Shown: positions 8,183 through 15,235 of the stretch, one piece after another
Position numbering within the stretch: position 1 is the stretch's first letter
Layout: each line of letters opens with the position of its first letter
From: Deltaproteobacteria bacterium
GTDB lineage: Bacteria; Desulfobacterota; Desulfuromonadia; Desulfuromonadales; BM103
Assembly: GCA_005774545.1 (NCBI GenBank)
Contig: VAUL01000028.1
Location: forward strand, 1 to 32,664
Direction of reading: 5' to 3'
DNA: 32,664 bases
Notes under the pieces: generated by a model
Database searches by the model: none
What the model saw: the letters and a program-made list of their open reading frames with translations, nothing else
Told to the model about the DNA's origin: nothing
Made by a program: the position numbers and the translations under genes

Positions 8183-8785
8183 TCACGGATGGGCGGTGCG
8201 AGGGGGAATACGCGAAGCCGCCCCGCCCTTTGGGGTTGACCCGGCGCCAGAGCCGGGCTTCTGCTCCGATTTTCTGGGGGGGACGTAGACGAATTCCCAC
8301 TCCCGGTAAGAGGTTTTCCCCTCGAGGGTCTCGAGCCCCTTGGGGAAGCCGGCCTGCTGGAACGGCTCGAGAGGACTGGTGCTGCGGACGCCGATCAGCT
8401 TTTCCGCCGGATCCTTGACCGGCTCCCATTTCTTCCCGGTCATCGGATCGTCGTAAAGCCTCCGCAAATGGCGAACCACGCCGGGCATCCGCGGATCCTT
8501 GAGCAAATCATCCAACTTGGCGGGATACATCTGTTGGGGCCCATGCTTGACGTTGTAGTAACTGGCGATTGCCTGACGGTACTGCTGACCGCGCCAGAGA
8601 AGTTCGGCCTCGCACTCGCGCTGCATCATGGCCCGCAGCGACTGGCCGGCCACGCCGGCGGTCAGGCCGAGGATGGCGACCATGACCAGCACGGTCAGAA
8701 GGGCCGCTCCGGATTGCCCGCCCTGCGGGAGCGATCGGTCCCAAAAGCGCCGCCTTGCCGCCACTGCCGGTGACGCCTGCGTCAC
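8183..8785 (-). CDS. Minor type II secretion-type pseudopilin
   Basis: A 200-residue protein starting at GTG 8783-8785, with AAGGAG 7 bases upstream. The N-terminus has a basic leader of about 26 residues, a prepilin-like site SG|AALLTVLVMVAILGL, and a hydrophobic helix running into an amphipathic helix (QRECEAELLWRGQQYRQAI). The globular part has DPMTGKKWEPV and EGKTSYREWEFVYVP, features I know from a short type II secretion pseudopilin family of Geobacter. The usual GFTL start is replaced by GAAL, and Glu +5 is absent (Thr), as in some minor pseudopilins such as GspK. The C-terminal 30 residues are low complexity, rich in Pro, Gly and Lys. It sits between an unknown gene (1-base gap) and the haem-motif kinase (4-base gap). 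It is not part of a full secretion cluster here. Confidence 0.82.
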   Translation of the reverse strand: MTQASPAVAARRRFWDRSLPQGGQSGAALLTVLVMVAILGLTAGVAGQSLRAMMQRECEAELLWRGQQYRQAIASYYNVKHGPQQMYPAKLDDLLKDPRMPGVVRHLRRLYDDPMTGKKWEPVKDPAEKLIGVRSTSPLEPFQQAGFPKGLETLEGKTSYREWEFVYVPPRKSEQKPGSGAGSTPKGGAASRIPPRTAHP

Positions 8786-8786
8786 C

Positions 8787-9314
8787 CTATTTCTCCTTGC
8801 CTATCAGGTAGGAGAGGATGATTTCGTCGAGGCTGGGCTCGACGGGGGCCGGAGACGCGGCAGGCGGCCTGGCAACGGGGGCGGCCGCGGTAGAGGCCGG
8901 CGCCGGAGGAGTTGTCGCGGGGGCAGTCGACGGGGGAGCGGGCGTTTCTGCAGGAGCGGGCGGCTGTGCAGGGGCAGCCGGCGGTGCAGGAGCAACTGTC
9001 TCCGCAGGCGCAGGCGCTGCCGCCGGCCGGTCCGCCGGGAAACCCTGATCGTAGCGGGCGATGACGTCGTCGAACTCGCCGTTCTTCAGGCTGCGCAGCA
9101 TCCCCTTGTGCTGCTCCTTCATCAACTCTTCGACCACCTGCTCGAGGTTGTCGACCCTGGCGATATCGGCGTATGAGGTCTTGCGCGAGGCGAGGATCGT
9201 CCCTCCGCGGTAGAGCAGGGTGACGATGGTCGGACTTTTGCGGCCGCTGTCTTCGGTTTGGATGTGGTAGACCGCGCCCTTGTAGGTGAAATTGTGATTG
9301 AAGCCGACGACCAT
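8787..9314 (-). CDS. Conserved unknown protein with Ala/Pro-rich linker
   Basis: A 175-residue protein without signal peptide or membrane segment. ATG 9312-9314 is taken as the start; a TTG just before it is in frame. The N-terminal 95 residues (GFNHNFTYKGAVYHIQTED, LLYRGGTILASRKTSYADI, LEQVVEELMKEQHKGMLRSL) form a compact domain that I recall from other delta-proteobacteria and Myxococcota, without a known function. A long Ala/Pro/Thr-rich stretch (about 100-155) follows. The protein ends with the short acidic/hydrophobic motif PSLDEIILSYLIGKEK, which could be a docking peptide. Its stop codon lies inside the region containing the pseudopilin ribosome-binding site, so the two are probably translationally coupled. 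A role in assembly of the pseudopilin or in the signalling pathway is only a guess. Confidence 0.8.
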   Translation of the reverse strand: MVVGFNHNFTYKGAVYHIQTEDSGRKSPTIVTLLYRGGTILASRKTSYADIARVDNLEQVVEELMKEQHKGMLRSLKNGEFDDVIARYDQGFPADRPAAAPAPAETVAPAPPAAPAQPPAPAETPAPPSTAPATTPPAPASTAAAPVARPPAASPAPVEPSLDEIILSYLIGKEK

Positions 9315-9337
9315 CAAGACACCCGTTCGTCACATTA

Positions 9338-9357
9338 GTTAACAGATAATTGTTAAC
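9338..9357. promoter_or_regulatory. AT-rich operator-like dyad upstream of the pseudopilin-kinase genes
   Basis: GTTAACA and TGTTAAC form a perfect 7-bp inverted repeat with a 6-base spacer. It is centred about 33 bases upstream of the ATG at 9314, in the only AT-rich patch of the intergenic region. On the minus strand TTGTGT followed at 17 bases by CTAATG overlaps it and is a weak sigma70-like candidate. A repressor or activator site is plausible. Confidence 0.4.
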
Positions 9358-9397
9358 ACAACACGGGGCCAGGGGCAACTCCAAGTGCTGCGTGCGG

Positions 9398-9473
9398 AGC
9401 GATGAGCGATGAGTGGCCTTCGGTACCAGGTTTTTGGCTGTCACTCATCGCTCAGCACTCATCGCTCATCGCT
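9398..9473. repeat. Heptad repeat forming an 18-bp inverted repeat after metH
   Basis: The arms at 9398-9415 and 9456-9473 are perfect reverse complements of 18 bases. Read on the minus strand, the metH-proximal side (9441-9474) is a run of heptads GCGATGA, GCGATGA, GTGCTGA, GCGATGA. The first of these contains the metH stop codon. A related heptad tract follows nrdD at 15201-15230. The fold would be a strong hairpin in the metH transcript, but it has no T-tract. Confidence 0.7.
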
Positions 9474-11895
9474 GATCTTTCTGCCCCAGCAACGCCTTGA
9501 TCTTCGCCACGGCCTCCAGAGCGTCGCGGGCATAGAGGTCGGCGCCGATGCGTTCGGCATATTCCGGGGTGACCACGGCGCCGCCGACCATGGTGAACAC
9601 CTTGATGCCGGCCGCACGCAACTGGTCGAGGACCACGTCCATCTGCTGAATGGTGGTGGTCATCAGCGCCGAGAGGCCGACGGCATCGACCCGATGCTGG
9701 CGGGCCGCGTCGAGAATGCGGGCCGCCGGCACGTTCTTGCCGAGATCGATGACCTCGAAGCCGTGGTTTTCCAACAGGGTACAGACGATGTTCTTGCCGA
9801 TGTCGTGAATGTCCCCCTCGACCGTCGCCATCAGGATCGTGCCCAGTCGCGGGCCGGCGTCTCCGGCCATGACCGCCTTGAGGCGGGTGAAGGCGGCCTG
9901 CATGGTCTCGGCCGACTGCATGACCTGGGGGAGGAAGATGCGGCCCGAGCCGAAACGCCGCCCGACCTCCTCGAGCCCGGGAAGGAGCCCTTCATTGCTG
10001 ATCGCCATCGCGGGGAGGCCGGCACTCAGCGCCTCGTCGACCAGGGGGACGACCCCCTCGCTGTCACCGGCGATCACCGCCGCCGCCAGCCGCTCGCGGA
10101 TATCGAGGGGGTGAGGCCCCGAGGCATCGCGTTCCGGGGCCGGCACCTTGAGTCCCTCCCCTTCCGGCCGGCTGTAGGCGGCAATGTACCCTTCGGCGCG
10201 GGGATCCTGTTTCAGCAGCAGTACGGCGGCCCGGTAGGCGTCCATCATCCGGGCATCCTTGGGATTGATGATGGCGGCCTTGAGCCCGGCTTCCAGCGCC
10301 ATGGCGAAGAAGGCCGCGGAAAGAATCGGACGGGCGGGGAGCCCGAAGGAGACGTTGCTGACGCCAAGGACCGTGCCGAGACCGAGTTCGTCACGGACCA
10401 GACGCAGGGCGCGGAGCGTTTCGACGGCCCCGGCCGGTTCGGCGGAGACCGTCAGGGTCAGGCAGTCGATGAGGAGGTCGTCGGCCGGGAGGCCGGCCGC
10501 CAGCGCGGCATCGCGAATTTTGCGGGCCACGGCCAGCCGCCCTTCGGCGGCGGCCGGGATCCCCTCCTCGTCCAGGGCCAGGCCGATGACTGCGGCACCG
10601 TAGCGGCGGGCGAGCGGGAGGATCCGTTCGAGGCTCTTGCGCTCGCCGCTGACCGAGTTGATCAGCACCTTGCCGTCGGCGGCCTGCAGGCCGCGCTCAA
10701 GGGCGACCGGGTCGGAGCTGTCGAGCACCAGGGGGGCCATGACCGCTCCGGCAACGGCAAAGACCGCCCGTTCCAGCGCGGCTGGCTCGTCGACACCGGG
10801 GGCCCCGCAGTTGACATCGAGGAGGTGAGCCCCGGCATCGACCTGCTCCTGGGCCTCGCGACGGATGTAGGCGGTCTTGCCGGCACGCAGTTCTTCGCTG
10901 TAGGCCTTCTTGCCGGTGGGATTGATGCGCTCGCCGATCAGGGCGCACGGCGCATCGCCGCCGATAGGCACCACCGTGCTGCGGCTGGAGAGGAAGCCGC
11001 GGCGGGGGGGCGGCGACCAGCGCTGCGGCCGGCCGTCGAGGGCGGCGCGGATGGCGCGGATGTGGGCCGGGGTCGTGCCGCAGCAGCCGCCGATGACGCG
11101 GGCGCCCAAGGCGATGAGCCGGTCGTGGAAGGCGGTCATCTCCTCGGGGGTGCCGGGGAAGACGGTGCAGCCGTCGACCAGTTGCGGCAGGCCGGCATTG
11201 GCCTGTGCGATCAGCGGCCGCGGCGTGACGGCGCGCATCCGCTCGAGCACGGCATAGATGCCGTCGATGCCGAGGCCGCAATTGGAGCCGACAACCTCGA
11301 CACCAAGGGCATCGAGGGTGACCGCCGCCGCTTCGGGGGGGGTGCCGAGCACCGTCCGCCCGCCGTCATCGAAGGTCAGCTGGGCGATGATCGGCAGGGT
11401 GCAGACGTCGCGGCAGGCGATGATCCCGGCCCGCAGCTCGCGGATGTCGAGAAAGGTCTCGAAGGTGATCAGGTCGGCGCCGGCATCCGCCAGGGGACGA
11501 ATCTGCTCGGCAAAGATGTCGACCATCTCCTGGAAGCCGGCATCGCCGACCGGTTCGAGGAAGCGCCCGGTAGGTCCGACCGAGCCGGCGACAAAGCCGC
11601 CCGGGGCGCAGGCCCGGCGCGCCAGCTCCACCCCCAGGCGGTTGAGTTCGGCCACCGCCCCGTCCAGCCCGTAGTGGGACAGCTTGGGACGATTGCCACC
11701 GAAAGTGTTGGTGACAATGATGTCGGCCCCGGCTTCGGCATACTCGCGATGGATCCCGGCGACCACGTCGGGGGCGGTACGGTTCATCAGTTCGGGGCAG
11801 CCGCCCGGGGGGAGCCCGCGCTCCTGGAGCAGGGTGCCCATGGCACCGTCGAGCACCAGCACCCGGCTGGCGATGGCATCAAGGAAAGTCGTCAT
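9466..11895 (-). CDS. metH: Cobalamin-dependent methionine synthase, core form lacking reactivation domain
   Basis: Transfers the methyl group of 5-methyl-tetrahydrofolate to homocysteine through cobalamin. The 809 residues cover: the homocysteine-binding barrel (about 1-290) with zinc cysteines in SNCGLG (Cys206) and GGCCGT (Cys271-272); the pterin-binding barrel (about 315-565; IGERINPTGKK, DVNCGAPGVDE); the helical cap (about 600-680; MAISNEGLLPGLEEVGRRF); and the B12 domain with DxHxxG as DIHDIG (lower axial ligand His698). The C-terminal AdoMet/flavodoxin reactivation domain of the roughly 1230-residue E. coli enzyme is absent, as in Thermotoga, where a separate protein does this job. 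No such partner is seen in the window. It overlaps the GerMN gene by 4 bases (ATGA), so the two are translationally coupled. Confidence 0.96.
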   Translation of the reverse strand: MTTFLDAIASRVLVLDGAMGTLLQERGLPPGGCPELMNRTAPDVVAGIHREYAEAGADIIVTNTFGGNRPKLSHYGLDGAVAELNRLGVELARRACAPGGFVAGSVGPTGRFLEPVGDAGFQEMVDIFAEQIRPLADAGADLITFETFLDIRELRAGIIACRDVCTLPIIAQLTFDDGGRTVLGTPPEAAAVTLDALGVEVVGSNCGLGIDGIYAVLERMRAVTPRPLIAQANAGLPQLVDGCTVFPGTPEEMTAFHDRLIALGARVIGGCCGTTPAHIRAIRAALDGRPQRWSPPPRRGFLSSRSTVVPIGGDAPCALIGERINPTGKKAYSEELRAGKTAYIRREAQEQVDAGAHLLDVNCGAPGVDEPAALERAVFAVAGAVMAPLVLDSSDPVALERGLQAADGKVLINSVSGERKSLERILPLARRYGAAVIGLALDEEGIPAAAEGRLAVARKIRDAALAAGLPADDLLIDCLTLTVSAEPAGAVETLRALRLVRDELGLGTVLGVSNVSFGLPARPILSAAFFAMALEAGLKAAIINPKDARMMDAYRAAVLLLKQDPRAEGYIAAYSRPEGEGLKVPAPERDASGPHPLDIRERLAAAVIAGDSEGVVPLVDEALSAGLPAMAISNEGLLPGLEEVGRRFGSGRIFLPQVMQSAETMQAAFTRLKAVMAGDAGPRLGTILMATVEGDIHDIGKNIVCTLLENHGFEVIDLGKNVPAARILDAARQHRVDAVGLSALMTTTIQQMDVVLDQLRAAGIKVFTMVGGAVVTPEYAERIGADLYARDALEAVAKIKALLGQKDQR

Positions 11896-12506
11896 TGAGG
11901 TCTCCCCGCAGGAGTGGTCCCGGTGCCGCCGGCCGCGGCCTTGAGCACCAGGGTAAAATCAGGGCGGATCGGCTGGCGCAGATCGACATGCCCCTTGAGC
12001 GTTTCGACAGCATTCCCTTCGACCAGGAGGCGGACCTGACGCAGGTGCGGGAAGTTGCCCGCCACCGTGCCGGCCAGGGCCTGGACCGTCAGCAGCTCCC
12101 AACGGCTGCCGCCGGGATGGCCCTCGACGAGGTCACGCCCGAAATCGACCTGCACCTCGTCACCGGCGACGGCAATGCCGCGCAGGGTGGTCCGGGGAGG
12201 GAACACCGGAGCCAGGCTGCCGACCGGCCCGCCGAGCAAAGCCTCCACCGTTCCGGCCAGGCACTCCGGCTCGGCTCCGCAGCCGGCGATGTCACGGGTC
12301 TCCGCGACCAGGCCCGAGCCGTCGGCCGCGGCGAAATAGAGCGTGACGGCGCGCAACTGGCGCGGGGCCTCGGCCGGCGCCGGCGAGGTTGCAGTCCCGG
12401 GAAAGTGACGCAGCAGCAGCCCGCCGGCGATCAGCACGGCCAGCAGGATGACCGGCAGGAACCAGCGGGGGCGGCGCGGCGGAAGTTCGTGGCGGAAGGC
12501 GGCCAT
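11892..12506 (-). CDS. Membrane-anchored GerMN-domain protein
   Basis: A 204-residue protein. One N-terminal membrane segment (about 14-32, WFLPVILLAVLIAGGLLL) follows a basic proline-rich start, then a linker, then a GerMN (sporulation/spore germination) domain (about 55-190; VTLYFAAADGSGLVAETRDI, GPVGSLAPVFPPRTTLRGI, VQVDFGRDLVEGHPGG). GerMN domains bind unknown ligands and occur in non-spore-formers as cell-envelope proteins. The domain should face the periplasm. It starts 4 bases after the murI stop and overlaps metH by 4 bases, so the three are co-transcribed. The pairing with murI suggests an envelope or peptidoglycan role, but this is inference. Confidence 0.87.
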   Translation of the reverse strand: MAAFRHELPPRRPRWFLPVILLAVLIAGGLLLRHFPGTATSPAPAEAPRQLRAVTLYFAAADGSGLVAETRDIAGCGAEPECLAGTVEALLGGPVGSLAPVFPPRTTLRGIAVAGDEVQVDFGRDLVEGHPGGSRWELLTVQALAGTVAGNFPHLRQVRLLVEGNAVETLKGHVDLRQPIRPDFTLVLKAAAGGTGTTPAGRPQ

Positions 12507-12510
12507 CGTT

Positions 12511-13317
12511 TCAATCCAGGGTTACGGTGGTGACGCCGGCAAGAGGGGCGCCCAGAAAAGCCCCGCCGACCCGCTCGAAGCGCTCGGCCACATCGGTCAC
12601 GAAGTAGCGCGGGGGGCGCGGCTCGCCGCCGCGGCGCTCCAGCCCGTGGGCCGCGAGCAGGCCGGCCACGGTCTTGGCCGTCTCCTCCGCGGAGTCGATC
12701 AGTTTCACCCCGGGGCCGACGACCTCCTGGAGGATGGGCTTGAGCAACGGATAATGGGTGCAGCCAAGGACCAGCGTGTCGATCCCCCGCTGCAGCAGCG
12801 GCTCGAGGTATTCGACGGCGGCCAGGCGGGCGATGGCATGCCCGGCCCACCCTTCTTCGGCCAGCGGGACGAACAGCGGGCAGGCGGCGACGCATACGTC
12901 CACGTCCGGGTTGCCGGCGTGCAGCGCCCGCTCGTAGGCACGGCTGCGGATCGTCCCCTCGGTGCCGATGACGCCGATCCGGCCGGAACGGGTGACTTCG
13001 AGGGCACGGCGGGCGCCCGGCTCGATGACCCCGACCACCGGCAGGCGATGGATGGCCGCCAGATCGTCGAGGGCCACGGCGGAGGCGGTGTTGCAGGCCA
13101 CCACCAGCAGCTTGACCCGCTGCCCCACCAGGAAGCGGGCCGCCTCGCGGGCATAGCGACCGACGGTCTGCGGGCTCTTGGTGCCGTACGGCACCCGGGC
13201 GGTGTCGCCGAGATAGACCAGTTCCTCATGCGGCAACTGGCGGCGCAGTTCACGCAGCACGGTGAGCCCGCCCACCCCTGAATCGAATATGCCGATGGCC
13301 CGTTCCGGCACAGTCAA
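12511..13317 (-). CDS. murI: Glutamate racemase
   Basis: Cytoplasmic enzyme that makes D-glutamate for peptidoglycan. The 268 residues contain the full signature: FDSGVGGLTVL, YLGDTARVPYG, catalytic Cys75 in VVACNTASA, and catalytic Cys186 in LGCTHYPLLKP. The frame begins with TTG at 13315-13317. A GTG two codons in (13309-13311), with AAAGGG about 8 bases upstream, is an equally good start. It is the first gene of the minus-strand operon murI - gerMN - metH. The divergent plus-strand gene starts 200 bases away, and that gap must hold both promoters. Confidence 0.95.
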   Translation of the reverse strand: MTVPERAIGIFDSGVGGLTVLRELRRQLPHEELVYLGDTARVPYGTKSPQTVGRYAREAARFLVGQRVKLLVVACNTASAVALDDLAAIHRLPVVGVIEPGARRALEVTRSGRIGVIGTEGTIRSRAYERALHAGNPDVDVCVAACPLFVPLAEEGWAGHAIARLAAVEYLEPLLQRGIDTLVLGCTHYPLLKPILQEVVGPGVKLIDSAEETAKTVAGLLAAHGLERRGGEPRPPRYFVTDVAERFERVGGAFLGAPLAGVTTVTLD

Positions 13318-13517
13318 CGCCCTTTCCCGCTACGTCCGTACATTTAATGGTTTAGCAATAGTTCCGCATTGCGTCCGCTACCGGCAGACAGGAGGTTCAG
13401 AGCCGGTTACTGTAGTGCCGAGCCGTGCGCAAAGTCAAGGCGCGCAGCGGGTTCTTTATCCCCGTCCCAAAACCTGCTATCCTGCTAAATTAAGAGTTTG
13501 CCGAGGGGGGGGGACGA

Positions 13518-13853
13518 ATGGATTCTACATCATTCATGGAACTTCTGCAGAATTTCGAAACCGCCAGAGTGATGGCCTACCTGCAGGCCCTCGACCTGCA
13601 GGAACTGGTTCACAGCCCGTATTTCCTCGGGGGCGCCGGCACCCTCGCCGTCATCGCCCTCGTCATGCGCTGGCGCCTGCTGCTGGTCACGGTCCTCTGT
13701 GTGGGCAGCTTTGCCTGGCTCCTCTCCTACACCCTGTCCAGGGACACGTCGCTGCAGGGCGGTGGGGGCAACGATACCTTGGTGGTGTTCGTCCTCGGCG
13801 GAGCAGCAATCATCTTTCTGGCAATCTACCTGCTGTTCATCCGCGAAGAATAG
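13518..13853 (+). CDS. Small membrane protein, unknown function
   Basis: A 111-residue protein with three predicted membrane segments (about 35-51 FLGGAGTLAVIALVMRW, 53-72 LLLVTVLCVGSFAWLLSYTL, 86-108 DTLVVFVLGGAAIIFLAIYLLF) and an acidic soluble N-terminus (FMELLQNFETARVMAYLQAL). A very G-rich ribosome-binding stretch precedes ATG 13518-13520. No family is recognised. It lies 80 bases upstream of a small membrane-anchored diheme cytochrome on the same strand, so both may act in one membrane redox step. Codon use is like the neighbours. Confidence 0.8.
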   Translation: MDSTSFMELLQNFETARVMAYLQALDLQELVHSPYFLGGAGTLAVIALVMRWRLLLVTVLCVGSFAWLLSYTLSRDTSLQGGGGNDTLVVFVLGGAAIIFLAIYLLFIREE

Positions 13854-13933
13854 TTCCGGAGCCGTCAAGGGCCCGGAGACAGATGCGCCGCCGGCAACAG
13901 ACGCACCCGGCCAATTACGCAAAGAGGTAATTT

Positions 13934-14203
13934 ATGGCTTTCTCTCTCAAGAAGCGCGACCTGATCCTGGTCGCCATCGCCATCCTGATCCTGGCCTTCC
14001 TCTGGCAGGCCCCCCCTGAATCGACCAGCCGCGTCCCCAACGACGACACTCACCGGCGCTTTCACGAGCTGGTGAAGAGCGACGGCAAGAAGGCCGCCGA
14101 GAAATTCTGCGAGGAGTGCCACAACCCGAAGGGCGTCCCCTTCCCCCCCGGACACCCGCCGAAGTCCCGCTGCCTGTTCTGCCACAAGCTGGCCAGCAAC
14201 TAA
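13934..14203 (+). CDS. Small membrane-anchored diheme cytochrome c
   Basis: An 89-residue protein. An uncleaved-looking N-terminal membrane helix (about 8-25, RDLILVAIAILILAFLWQA) is followed by a short periplasmic domain with two haem motifs, CEECH (59-63) and CLFCH (80-84). Extra histidines (THRRFH, PGHPP) could serve as axial ligands. GAGG lies 6 bases before the ATG. It is the second gene after the small membrane protein and is followed by a strong terminator hairpin. Function is inferred as inner-membrane electron transfer; the specific partner is unknown. Confidence 0.9.
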   Translation: MAFSLKKRDLILVAIAILILAFLWQAPPESTSRVPNDDTHRRFHELVKSDGKKAAEKFCEECHNPKGVPFPPGHPPKSRCLFCHKLASN

Positions 14204-14222
14204 AACTCCACCCGATGGCGGC

Positions 14223-14265
14223 AACGGGCAAGCCCCCGGACGGATCGTCCGGGGGCTTGCCCGTT
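14223..14265. terminator. Strong bidirectional terminator hairpin
   Basis: A perfect 20-bp stem (arms 14223-14242 and 14246-14265) with a 3-base loop lies between the convergent diheme cytochrome and nrdG genes. There are only two to three Ts at the stem end on either side, but position and stability suit termination of both transcripts. Confidence 0.8.
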
Positions 14266-14298
14266 TGCTGCGCTGTGCTGACGGGGAGAATCCCGCGT

Positions 14299-14991
14299 CT
14301 ATCCGCCCCGCAGCACGACCTCCGGGACATACTCCCTGGCGATGGCGGCGAGCCCGGCGAGTTGATCGGCCGTACAGGGGACCAGTTCCCGCCAGGCCGG
14401 GTCGAGCGCCGGAGCGGGATGATACTGCTGCAAGGTCCATCGCGCGGCGCCGCGGATCAGTTCGCCCAGGGCGCGGATATCGGCTTCTCCGACGATTCCG
14501 GGGACGCAGGTGGTACGAAACTCGACAGATACCGGTGCCGCCAGGGCCAGACGAATGCTGTCCGTCAGGGGCGCGGGGTCAACCGGGGCACGATGGAGTT
14601 CGCCATAGCGCCAGGGCGCAGTCTTCAGATCAATGGCCAGACTGTCGACCAGCCGGTCTTCGATCAGGCGGGCGATTACATCGGGACGCAGACCGTTGGT
14701 ATCGAGCTTGACCGCAAGGCCCAACGCCTTGACCGCCGTCAGCCAGTCGGGCAACGACGGGTCGAGCGTCGGCTCCCCCCCGGAGAGGACGACGCCGTCG
14801 ATGAACGGCCGGCGCCCGGCCAGATCCTGCAGCAGAGCGTCGCGGTCGAGGTCGGGGAAATCTCCCGGAGCGATCACCAGTGCCGGGTTATGGCAAAAGG
14901 GGCAGGTCAAATTGCACCCGCCCCAAAAGAGCAGGGACGCCACCCTGCCGGGAAAGTCCAGCAGGCTCGTCCCCTGGAAGCCTTTGATCAT
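14299..14991 (-). CDS. nrdG: Anaerobic ribonucleotide reductase activating protein (radical SAM)
   Basis: A radical-SAM activase that installs the glycyl radical on class III ribonucleotide reductase. The 230 residues carry the 4Fe-4S motif CNLTCPFC near the N-terminus (GGCNLTCPFCHNPAL), the SAM motif VVLSGGEPTLD, and LDTNGLRP. Length and sequence suit the pyruvate-formate-lyase-activase-like NrdG group. The start is ATG 14989-14991, with GAGGA 4 bases upstream. The frame stays open further upstream, but that part is not NrdG-like and overlaps the glycyl-radical mini-gene. It is the last gene of nrdD - glycyl-radical peptide - nrdG on the minus strand, and its substrate is the glycine in the 44-residue peptide encoded just upstream. 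Confidence 0.93.
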   Translation of the reverse strand: MIKGFQGTSLLDFPGRVASLLFWGGCNLTCPFCHNPALVIAPGDFPDLDRDALLQDLAGRRPFIDGVVLSGGEPTLDPSLPDWLTAVKALGLAVKLDTNGLRPDVIARLIEDRLVDSLAIDLKTAPWRYGELHRAPVDPAPLTDSIRLALAAPVSVEFRTTCVPGIVGEADIRALGELIRGAARWTLQQYHPAPALDPAWRELVPCTADQLAGLAAIAREYVPEVVLRGG

Positions 14992-15002
14992 TTCATCCTC
15001 AG

Positions 15003-15015
15003 AGGGACAGTCCCT
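15003..15015. repeat. Short perfect dyad AGGGAC-A-GTCCCT between the glycyl-radical gene and nrdG
   Basis: A perfect 6+1+6 palindrome immediately upstream of the nrdG ribosome-binding site. I recall this type of sequence as a common dispersed repeat in Geobacter-like genomes. It could also form a small hairpin that affects nrdG translation. Confidence 0.5.
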
Positions 15016-15046
15016 ATACGTCCTATAAACCGATTCCCAAAACAGC

Positions 15047-15181
15047 CTACTTCGTTTCGACCACGTACTCCCGGCGTTCCTTGAACTCTTCCTTCTTCCC
15101 CTTGTTCCACTGCTGGACGGGACGGAAGAAACCACAGACGCGCGAGTAGACTTCGGTTTTCTCCAGGCACTTGGTCGACAT
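15047..15181 (-). CDS. Separate glycyl-radical segment of class III ribonucleotide reductase (44 aa)
   Basis: This short gene encodes the C-terminal glycyl-radical segment normally fused to NrdD. The 44 residues contain VYSRVCGFFRPVQQWNKGKK and EEFKERREYV, matching the NrdD C-terminal consensus RVxGYxRPVxxWNxGKxxEF. The radical-bearing glycine should be Gly17. Cys5 (STKCLEKTEV) aligns with the last cysteine of the usual CPxC zinc motif. ATG 15179-15181 has AAGGAG 6 bases upstream; an in-frame ATG at 15185-15187 abuts that site and is less likely. It lies 54 bases after the nrdD stop codon and 55 before nrdG. With its own ribosome-binding site and intact residues it looks like a working gene, acting in trans with the main NrdD chain. 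Confidence 0.87.
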   Translation of the reverse strand: MSTKCLEKTEVYSRVCGFFRPVQQWNKGKKEEFKERREYVVETK

Positions 15182-15200
15182 CAACATCTCCTTTCGGTTG

Positions 15201-15230
15201 ACTCAGCGCTCATCGCTCGCCGCTCAGCAC
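15201..15230. repeat. Heptad repeat tract directly after nrdD
   Basis: On the minus strand the tract reads as heptads GTGCTGA, GCGGCGA, GCGATGA, GCGCTGA. Two of these are identical to units after metH (9441-9474), and both tracts directly follow a stop codon in the same orientation. It fills most of the gap between nrdD and the glycyl-radical mini-gene. Confidence 0.65.
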
Positions 15231-15235
15231 GGCCC

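Noticed and set aside
9441-9474. Heptad tract as a CRISPR-like array
   Set aside because: The units are only 7 bases and directly adjacent, without spacers.
9409-11898. An 829-codon open frame on the plus strand
   Set aside because: Antisense shadow of metH, with no recognisable motif.
13451-13490. Sigma70 promoter TTTATC/TATCCT for the small membrane protein gene
   Set aside because: The spacing is right, but the -35 matches at only about half its positions, so I cannot support it.
14992-15135. N-terminal extension of nrdG to 15135
   Set aside because: The added residues are unrelated to NrdG and overlap the glycyl-radical gene; ATG 14991 has a good ribosome-binding site.
15182-15235. Simple sequencing frameshift in nrdD as the cause of the split
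   Set aside because: The gap has a stop codon, a repeat tract, a new ribosome-binding site and a start codon. A one-base error would not create these, though an assembly problem cannot be excluded.
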